The translations under genes and the position numbers were made by a program. Under the pieces are notes generated by a model. That model did no database searches and was not told the DNA's origin. It saw only the letters and a list, made by a program, of their open reading frames with translations. From JAWKUK01 sp041398605 (GTDB lineage Bacteria; Planctomycetota; UBA1135; GCA-002686595), in assembly GCA_041398605.1 (NCBI GenBank), contig JAWKUK010000018.1, positions 1 to 64,000 of the forward strand: a DNA stretch of 64,000 nt, given 5' to 3'. This document shows positions 57,881 to 64,000 of the stretch, one piece after another; the first letter of the stretch is position 1, and every line of letters begins with the position of its first letter.

Positions 57881-60535
57881 ATGCCCAGCGAATCCTCGCC
57901 CCTCCCTCTGGACCATACGGCGCCCCCTCGCCAGGAGCCCCCGCCGCCGCCGGAGATCCTGGCCCCAGCGGGGTCGCTGCCGGCGCTGAACGCGGCGCTG
58001 CGCCATGGCGCGAACGCGGTGTATTTCGGCCTTCAGGACGGGTTCAATGCGCGCGCACGGGCGGCGAACTTCTCGCTCGCGGAGCTGCCTGGGACCGTAG
58101 CGCGGATCCACCGCGCGGGCGCGCGCGCCTATGTGACGCTGAACACTCTGATCTTCGAGCCCGAGCTCGAGGCGCTGGAGCGGGTCGTGCGCGGCATCGC
58201 CAGCGCTGGCGTCGACGCGCTCATCGTGCAGGACCCCGCCGTGTGCCTGATCGCGCGCGCCGTGGCGCCGACGCTGGAGCTGCACGCCAGCACGCAGATG
58301 ACGATCGCCGAGCCCTCGGCAGCGCCGTTCGCTGGCGGCCTCGGCGTGACGCGCATCGTCGTCCCGCGCGAGCTCTCGGTCGACGAGATCCGCGCGTTTC
58401 GGCGCGGCACGGAGCTCGAGCTCGAGGTCTTCGTCCACGGCGCGCTCTGCGTGTCATGGAGCGGCCAGTGCTTGACGAGCGAAGCGTGGGGCGGGCGCTC
58501 CGCGAACCGCGGGCAGTGCGCGCAGAGCTGCCGGATGCCGTACGAGCTCGTGCTCGACGGGGTCCTAAAGCCGCTCGGGGATGTCAGCTACCTCTTGAGC
58601 CCGAAGGACCTCACGGGCGCCCGCGCGGTGCCGGAGCTGATGCAGATCGGCGTGCACGGGCTGAAGATCGAAGGCCGCCAGAAGGGCCCGCAGTACGTCG
58701 CGACCGCGACCGGCGGCTATCGCCGCTGGGTCGACGCGCTGAGGCGCGGCGACGACGCGACCGCGGCCAACGCGCAGCTCGCGCGCGACCTCTTGGCGAT
58801 GTCGCTGTCGTACACGCGCGGGTTCTCCGACGGGTTCCTCGGCGGCAGCGACCACCAGACGCTGGTCGAGGGGCGCTTCCCCAAGCACCGCGGGGTCTAC
58901 CTCGGCAGCGTCATCGCGCTCGCTGGGGACCACGTCACCGTCCAGGCGGACGCCGCGGGTCGCCCCTGGACGGGGGGCCTCGCGCTCGCGGAGCGCCCCG
59001 CCGGCCCGACCGGCGCGCCGAGCGCGGCGCTGCCGGACGTCGCCGCTGCCGCGCCCCTGGAGCTGCGAGCCGGCATGGGCGTCGTGTTCGACCAAGGCGA
59101 CCCCGAAGACCCGCGCGAGCCCGGCGGTCCGGTCTTCGGCGTCACCACGCGCGGCGACCGCGTCACGCTGGAGTTCGGTACGCCAGGGCCGGACCTCACG
59201 CGCGTCCGGATCGGCGACCGTGTCTTCGTGACGAGCGACCCGGCGCTCGCCGGCCTCGCGCGTGACGAGGACGAGCCGACGGGGCGCCACGTGGTCGACC
59301 TCGTCGTCGCGGGCGCGGTGGGGGAGCCGCTCCGAGTCCGCGCGCGCAGCGGCGCCCACGAAGCCAGCAGCGCGAGCGCAGCGCGGCTCGAACCCGCCCG
59401 CGGCGCCGGCCTCGACGCGCAGCTCCTCACCGAGAAGCTCTGCGGCTTTGGCGGCACGCCATTCCGCCTGGGGACGCTCGACATCGCGGGCCTCGCGCCG
59501 GGGCTGCACCTCGCGCCCAGCGCGCTGAAGGGGCTGCGCCGCGCGCTCGTCGAGGCCCTGCAGCCCTTGATCGAGCGGCATCCGGCGCACGCGATCGACC
59601 CGCGCCCGGCGCTGCCGCGCGCCGCTCCGGCGGTGGAGGGCGCGCGCTCGCGCGCCCCGGACGCCGCGGCGCAGGCGGTCACCCTCGTCCCGCTCGTGCG
59701 CAGCGATGCGCAGCTCGAGGCCGTGATCGCCGCCGGGGCGCGCGAGGTGGAGCTCGATTGGATGGAGTTCGTCGGGCTAGGACACGCGGTCGAGCGCGCG
59801 CGGGCTGCAGGGCTCGCCGTTCACATCGCGACCACGCGCATCGGGAAGCCCGGCGAGGAGGCGCTCTTGGACCGGATCCGCAAGCTGCAGCCCGACGGCG
59901 TGCTCGTGCGGCACTTCGGCGCGCTGATGCGCTGCCTCGACTTCCGCGCCGCAGGGGACACGTTCGCGCTGCATGGCGACTTCTCGCTCAACGTCACGAA
60001 CTCGCTGACCGCGCGCCACCTCCTGGGGCTCGGCCTGGACACAGTCACCGCTTCGTTCGACCTCGATGAGGCGCAGCTCTTCGCGATGCTCGCCGCGCTG
60101 CCCGCCGAGCGGCTGGCGATCGTCGCGCACCACCGCATCCCCACGTTTCACACCGAACACTGCGTCTACTCGCACCTCCTCAGCAACGGGCGCGACTTCC
60201 ACACATGCGGGCGCCCCTGCGAACAGCACCAGGTGGCCCTGCGCGACCACCTCGGGCGCGAGCACCCGGTCATCGTCGACGTCGGGTGCCGCAACACGGT
60301 CTTTCACCACGCGCCCCAGCAGAGCGCGGCCTGGGCGTCGCGGCTGACGGGCCTCGGGGTGCGCCGGTTCCGCATCGAGTTCGTACGCGAGGGCGCGCGC
60401 GACGTCGAGCGCGTCCTGGGCGCCTGGCGCGAGCTGCTGGCCGGCCGCGTCGATGCCGCTGCGCTGGCAGGCCGGACGGGCGCCGAGAGCCAGCTCGGGG
60501 TGGCGGTCGGCGGTGTGAAGCTCTTGACCGAGTGA
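57881..60535 (+). CDS. rlhA: U32-family protein, RlhA-like 23S rRNA hydroxylation factor
   Basis: An 884-residue U32 peptidase-family protein with the DUF3656-containing layout of RlhA, which in E. coli is needed for 5-hydroxycytidine at 23S rRNA C2501; the U32 family binds an iron-sulfur cluster and is not a confirmed protease. TIM-barrel start EILAPAGSLPALNAALRHGA; U32 signature EVFVHGALCVSWSGQCLTS at 182-200 with Cys 190 and 197, then GQCAQSCRMPYEL; HGLKIEGRQKGPQYVA; and a C-terminal second barrel with HCVYSHLLSNGRDFHTCGRPCEQH-type Cys cluster. Longer than E. coli RlhA (about 650) mainly through the middle beta domain and the added C-terminal half. Start ATG 57881; the frame upstream is repeat sequence. 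TACGCT 10 nt before the ATG may be a -10. Confidence 0.85.
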   Translation: MPSESSPLPLDHTAPPRQEPPPPPEILAPAGSLPALNAALRHGANAVYFGLQDGFNARARAANFSLAELPGTVARIHRAGARAYVTLNTLIFEPELEALERVVRGIASAGVDALIVQDPAVCLIARAVAPTLELHASTQMTIAEPSAAPFAGGLGVTRIVVPRELSVDEIRAFRRGTELELEVFVHGALCVSWSGQCLTSEAWGGRSANRGQCAQSCRMPYELVLDGVLKPLGDVSYLLSPKDLTGARAVPELMQIGVHGLKIEGRQKGPQYVATATGGYRRWVDALRRGDDATAANAQLARDLLAMSLSYTRGFSDGFLGGSDHQTLVEGRFPKHRGVYLGSVIALAGDHVTVQADAAGRPWTGGLALAERPAGPTGAPSAALPDVAAAAPLELRAGMGVVFDQGDPEDPREPGGPVFGVTTRGDRVTLEFGTPGPDLTRVRIGDRVFVTSDPALAGLARDEDEPTGRHVVDLVVAGAVGEPLRVRARSGAHEASSASAARLEPARGAGLDAQLLTEKLCGFGGTPFRLGTLDIAGLAPGLHLAPSALKGLRRALVEALQPLIERHPAHAIDPRPALPRAAPAVEGARSRAPDAAAQAVTLVPLVRSDAQLEAVIAAGAREVELDWMEFVGLGHAVERARAAGLAVHIATTRIGKPGEEALLDRIRKLQPDGVLVRHFGALMRCLDFRAAGDTFALHGDFSLNVTNSLTARHLLGLGLDTVTASFDLDEAQLFAMLAALPAERLAIVAHHRIPTFHTEHCVYSHLLSNGRDFHTCGRPCEQHQVALRDHLGREHPVIVDVGCRNTVFHHAPQQSAAWASRLTGLGVRRFRIEFVREGARDVERVLGAWRELLAGRVDAAALAGRTGAESQLGVAVGGVKLLTE

Positions 60536-60617
60536 CGGACGGGTTGGCCTTGCCCGCGAGCCAGGCACAATCTGAAAATCCTGTCAGATCCGCATGGGAT
60601 ACTGCGTCCTGGCGGAC

Positions 60618-61190
60618 ATGCGACTGTCCGCCGAGCCCCCCCCGCAAGACCGCGAGCGAACGATGCCTCCCGCGCCCGGCCCAGAGCTCGAGCTCTTCCA
60701 GAAGGTGTACGACGAGCTGTACGGGCTCGCGCGTCGCCAGATGCGCGGGCAAGCGGTCGGACACACCCTGCAGCCGACCGCCCTGGTGAACGAGGCGTTC
60801 CTGCGCCTGTCGTGCGACTCAAACTCCTGGCAGGGGCGCGATCACTTCCTGCGCATCGCTGCGCGGGCGATGCGGCAGATCCTCGTCGACCACGGGCGCC
60901 GCAGGTCGGCCGAGAAGCGCCCGCCGCGGAGCCGCCGGGTCGAGCTCGAGGGTGTCCTCGAAGGCATGTCCCGCCAGTACGAAGAGCGGGCGGTCGACAT
61001 CGTGGCGCTGGACAAGGCGCTCTGCCTGCTCGAAGCGCGCGACCCGAAGCTGGCAGAGCTCGTCGAGCTGCACTTCTTCGGCGGCCGCTCGATGGTCGAG
61101 TGCGCGGCGTACCTGGGCGTGTCCGAGCGCCAAGCGTTCCGCTGGTGGAAGACCGCGCGGGCGTTCCTGCACCGCGAGGTCGAGCAGTGA
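60618..61190 (+). CDS. ECF-type sigma factor (PF07638-like) paired with a kinase
   Basis: A 190-residue sigma factor of the group common in Planctomycetes (Sigma70_ECF). LFQKVYDELYGLARRQMRG, HTLQPTALVNEAFLRL, and DHFLRIAARAMRQILVDHGR form region 2; ALCLLEARDPKLAELVELHF, then GRSMVECAAYLGVSERQAFR and WWKTARAFL form region 4. No anti-sigma gene is next to it; the next gene is a Ser/Thr kinase whose GTG start overlaps the stop in GTGA. Starts at 60594 or 60663 are also possible; GATACT about 14 nt before 60618 resembles other -10 elements here. The paralogous arrangement at 48134-50670 has the same GTGA junction. Confidence 0.88.
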   Translation: MRLSAEPPPQDRERTMPPAPGPELELFQKVYDELYGLARRQMRGQAVGHTLQPTALVNEAFLRLSCDSNSWQGRDHFLRIAARAMRQILVDHGRRRSAEKRPPRSRRVELEGVLEGMSRQYEERAVDIVALDKALCLLEARDPKLAELVELHFFGGRSMVECAAYLGVSERQAFRWWKTARAFLHREVEQ

Positions 61191-63736
61191 GCGAGTCCCT
61201 CTGGCAACGCGCGCGCGCGCTCTTCGAGGCGTCGCTGGAGCTGCCGGAGGCGGAGCGCGAGGCTTACCTGCGGCGGGAGAGCGGGGACGACGCCGCGCTG
61301 CTCGAAGAAGCGCTGATGCTCGCCAAGCACGACTCGTCCGCCCCGGACGACTTCGTGGTCCCGCCGACGATGCACGCGAGCGAGGACTCACCCGCAGGGC
61401 TGAAGCTGGGCGAGTTCGTGCTGGACAGAGAGCTCGGCCGGGGCGCGATGGGCGTCGTCTACCTGGCGACCCAAACGACGCTGGAGCGTGAGGTCGCGCT
61501 CAAGGTGCTCTCGCTGGGCCTGACGTCGACCGAGGCGTCGGTCGAGCGCTTCCACCGCGAGGCGCGCGCCGCGGCCCGGCTCGACCACCCGCACATCGTG
61601 CGCGTGCTGACCGACGGTCACTCCGAGAACACTCACTGGTTCGCGATGGAGTACGTGCGGGGCCACAGCCTCGACGACGAGATCCGCTGGCTGGTCGACG
61701 AAGGCGCGCGGCCGCCCGGCGCGCCGCGGCTCCCGGGGCCGCGCGACCCAGACCACATCCCGGTCATCGCGCGCCTCGTCGCAGAGGCCGCGAGCGCGCT
61801 CTCGCACGCCCATAGCCGCGGCGTCGTCCACCGCGACGTCAAGCCGTCGAACCTGCTGCTCACCGCAGACCTGAAGCTCAAGCTGGTCGACTTCGGGATC
61901 GCGCGCGACGACTCGCTCGGCTCGCTGACACGCTCGGACCAGCTCATCGGCTCGGCGCCCTACATGAGCCCCGAGCAGGCGCGGATCGTCCACCTCACGG
62001 TCGATCACCGCACGGACGTCTATTCCCTGGGCGTCGTCCTCTACGAGCTGTTGACGCTGCGGCGGCCCTATACGGGCGCGACGTCGCACGAAGTGCTGCT
62101 GCGGCTCCAGTCGCAGGAGCCGACGCCGCTCGCGCGGCTCAACGACCGCGTGCCGCGCGACCTGGCGGTGATCTGTCAGCACGCGATGTCCAAGCGCCCT
62201 GAGGAGCGTTATCCGACGGCGGCGGCCTTCGAGGAGGACCTGCGCCGCTTCCTGCGGCACGAAGCGATCCGGGCGCGCCCGCCCGGGCCCCTGCGCCGGG
62301 CGGCGCGGCTCTGCGGGCGCCACAGAGCAGCGCTGGCCGTCGCGGCGACGGCGCTGGTCGCCCTCACCGTCGGCGCGCTGTTGACCCGGCACATGGGCGA
62401 GGTCCAGGCGGCCGAGGCGGAGCTCGCGCCGGCGCGCGCGCTGCTCGCAGAGACGGATTGGTCGGCGGTCGAGGACGGCGAGCTCATCGCGGCGCGCGCC
62501 GCGCTCGATGTCGCGCGCGCGCGCGGCCTCCGAGGCGCCGAACGAGCCGTCGCCGAGGCCTTCGACGCGCGCCTCAGCGAGCTGAAGCGCGCTTGGTCGG
62601 GCTCGGCCGTCGCGCTGGCGCGGTCAGGCACCCAGGCGGTCGCGAGCGGCCTCGACGACGGGCGCGGGCACGACGAGGTGGTCCAGAGCTCGCGCCTCTT
62701 CCAGCGCCTCGCGACGCTGTTCCCGGGCGACTCCCCCGCGCTCAGCGGCGACGCGTTCGCGCCGCGCCTCACGTTGCACGCGACCACTGACGCCGGCGCC
62801 CCGTGCACGGGACGCGTCTCGTATCGACGGCTGGACCCGCTGACAGCCGTCGCAGGTGACCGCGTGGAGGTTGGGCCGTTGCCGATCGATGGGGCGGCGC
62901 TGCCGCTGGGCCACCTGCGCGTCATCGTGGAGCTCGACGGCTTTGGGCTGCGGGAGCTGTCTCGTTTTGTGACAGCGGGGGCGACGCTCGACCTGTCGCT
63001 GGTCGCCCGAGCCGACCAGGACGACACGGCAGGGATGGTGCTGCTGCCGGCCGCGACGTGCACCCATCCGGCCCACGCGCTCTCGCCGCTCGCCGGTCGC
63101 ACGATCGAGGTCCCGGCGCTGTGGCTGGACGAGTGCGAAGTCAGCGTGCGTGACTGGCGCGAGTACCTCGCCGCGCATCGGCGCCTGACCCCAGCGACGT
63201 GGCTCGCCGAGATCCCGCCAGGCTCGGACCAAGAGCTCCTGCCGATGGTGCTGGTGAGCTTTGAAGAGGCGCGCGCCTACGCCGAGTGGCGCGGCAAGCG
63301 CCTGCCCAGCCACGCCGAATGGATGCGGGCCGCGCGCGGGCCGGGCGCTGGCCGCACGTGGCCCTGGGGCGACGGCCCCGCCGCGAGCAACGTCGGTCGG
63401 GGCGCGGTGCCCATGGGGTACGACGCCGAACGCCTGGCGGCGTACTTGGCGCACGCTGCTCCAGTGCGCAGCTTCGAGGGCGCGCGCACACCTGAGGGTG
63501 TCTACCACCTCTTTGGGAACGTCATGGAATGGACCGAGAGTCACCTCGCCGAGGTCGAGGACCTCGGCGGTGGCGCGACGCGGATCCGGCCGCGTTATGA
63601 CGCGCGCATCCTCGCCGGGTGCGCGTGGAACGCTGGCCCCGAGTACGACCTGCGCAACATCGCGCAACGCGGGATAGGGCCGGCCGATCGGCTCATCACC
63701 GGGGGCTTCCGCTGCGCGCGCAGCGCGGCGCCATGA
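61187..63736 (+). CDS. Membrane Ser/Thr kinase fused to an FGE/SUMF1-like domain
   Basis: An 849-residue fusion beginning with GTG inside a GTGA overlap with the sigma factor. N-terminal 70 residues helical; kinase about 75-345 with GRGAMG 84-89, K106, HRD D217, DFG D235, YMSPEQ. TM LAVAATALVALTVGALL near 390; coiled segment; a PEGA-like beta domain (RLTLHATTDAGAPCTGRVS); and a C-terminal formylglycine-generating-enzyme-sulfatase domain (about 625-849: VPALWLDECEVSVRDWREYL, LPMVLVSFEEARAYAEWRGK, RLPSHAEWMRAARG, GVYHLFGNVMEWTES, LITGGFRCARSA). The Cys pair of true FGE is absent, so this is probably a C-type-lectin-like sensor outside the cell rather than an oxidase. Similar kinase-FGE fusions occur in Planctomycetes and myxobacteria. 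Confidence 0.92.
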   Translation: MSESLWQRARALFEASLELPEAEREAYLRRESGDDAALLEEALMLAKHDSSAPDDFVVPPTMHASEDSPAGLKLGEFVLDRELGRGAMGVVYLATQTTLEREVALKVLSLGLTSTEASVERFHREARAAARLDHPHIVRVLTDGHSENTHWFAMEYVRGHSLDDEIRWLVDEGARPPGAPRLPGPRDPDHIPVIARLVAEAASALSHAHSRGVVHRDVKPSNLLLTADLKLKLVDFGIARDDSLGSLTRSDQLIGSAPYMSPEQARIVHLTVDHRTDVYSLGVVLYELLTLRRPYTGATSHEVLLRLQSQEPTPLARLNDRVPRDLAVICQHAMSKRPEERYPTAAAFEEDLRRFLRHEAIRARPPGPLRRAARLCGRHRAALAVAATALVALTVGALLTRHMGEVQAAEAELAPARALLAETDWSAVEDGELIAARAALDVARARGLRGAERAVAEAFDARLSELKRAWSGSAVALARSGTQAVASGLDDGRGHDEVVQSSRLFQRLATLFPGDSPALSGDAFAPRLTLHATTDAGAPCTGRVSYRRLDPLTAVAGDRVEVGPLPIDGAALPLGHLRVIVELDGFGLRELSRFVTAGATLDLSLVARADQDDTAGMVLLPAATCTHPAHALSPLAGRTIEVPALWLDECEVSVRDWREYLAAHRRLTPATWLAEIPPGSDQELLPMVLVSFEEARAYAEWRGKRLPSHAEWMRAARGPGAGRTWPWGDGPAASNVGRGAVPMGYDAERLAAYLAHAAPVRSFEGARTPEGVYHLFGNVMEWTESHLAEVEDLGGGATRIRPRYDARILAGCAWNAGPEYDLRNIAQRGIGPADRLITGGFRCARSAAP

Positions 63737-63762
63737 GGCGCTCTTCGTCGAGAAGAGGCGCC
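63737..63762 (+). terminator. Hairpin after the kinase-FGE gene
   Basis: GGCGCTCTTC (63737-63746) pairs with GAAGAGGCGCC (63752-63762) around a GTCGA loop, with one bulged base. It begins directly after the stop codon. No T run follows. Confidence 0.42.
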
Positions 63763-63888
63763 GCTGAACCGCGCGACAGGAGTCCGCAACGACGAACTCG
63801 CGCGCTCTGTGGCTAACATGGCGCAGCGCTTTGGAGGCTCGCCTGGGCGCCTCTCTCCGCTCGCTTCCCCCACCAAGAGGTCCACCCA

Positions 63889-64000
63889 TTGAGCTTCTCC
63901 ATCCAATCCGTGCACTTCCCGATGGGCGGTGGGCCCTTGCCGCCGGCGCAGGAGGCCGAGCTCACGAAGCTCGTGGAAGCGCTCAGCGCCTTCCTCGCGA
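63889..64000 (+). CDS. 5' end of an unidentified gene, cut by the window edge
   Basis: A frame starting at TTG (63889) with AGAGG about 9 nt upstream encodes MSFSIQSVHFPMGGGPLPP then AQEAELTKLVEALSAFLA and stays open to the end of the window. The residue mix (Gly/Pro loop then an amphipathic helix) looks like real protein, and the frame lies in the expected position after a terminator hairpin. TAACAT near 63815 could be the -10. There is too little sequence to name it. Confidence 0.5.
   Translation, partial: MSFSIQSVHFPMGGGPLPPAQEAELTKLVEALSAFLA

Overview
The window looks like chromosomal DNA of a high-GC (about 70%) planctomycete. It carries the family set typical of Planctomycetota: PSCyt/DUF1549/DUF1553, DUF1501, DUF1552 and DUF1592 proteins, ECF sigma factors paired with Ser/Thr kinases, a kinase-FGE fusion and many secreted proteins. 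A C-terminal beta-rich module shared by three secreted proteins points to a Saltatorellus/Poly30-like lineage; that placement is inference.

Layout. 1-5.3 kb: three minus-strand secreted proteins in clearly lower-GC DNA (one DUF1573-like, two with an Ig-like domain and a Cys-rich tail). 5.7-9.4 kb: an IS21-family element with a frameshifted istA, abutting an IS1380-type transposase relic with an internal deletion. 9.6-11.7 kb: SGNH hydrolase, a 42-aa membrane peptide too short for most gene callers, and a lipoprotein. 11.9-13.8 kb: a DUF1592 protein. 13.9-29.3 kb: the most interesting part, a lipid-oxidation and cyclic-nucleotide signalling locus. 29.6-37.3 kb: discoidin-domain protein, DUF1552 protein coupled to an NlpC/P60-like protein, then DUF1549/DUF1553 coupled to DUF1501. 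37.4-48 kb: secreted carrier-type proteins, a subtilase, a YwqK-repeat/redoxin lipoprotein and a TorF-like porin. 48-53.7 kb: sigma factor-kinase pair and two envelope proteins, one frame-broken. 53.7-64 kb: FAD oxidoreductase, asparagine-synthetase-like protein, RlhA/U32 protein, a second sigma-kinase pair and a truncated gene at the edge.

The lipid locus reads as a possible bacterial oxylipin pathway: a polytopic patatin-type lipase that could release fatty acids, two tandem lipoxygenases with complete metal-ligand sets (one PLAT domain and C-terminal Ile, one without PLAT and C-terminal Val), and a cytochrome P450 whose I helix lacks the acidic residue used for O2 activation, as in P450s that rearrange hydroperoxides. 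It is bracketed by a 1863-residue kinase/AAA/GAF/class III nucleotide cyclase and a cyclic-nucleotide-binding Ser/Thr kinase, so a cNMP made by one protein could control the other. The individual families are recognised from motifs; the pathway and the regulatory link are inference.

Several genes have a TAnnnT hexamer only 6-9 nt before the ATG, suggesting leaderless transcription. No tRNA, rRNA or CRISPR array was seen.
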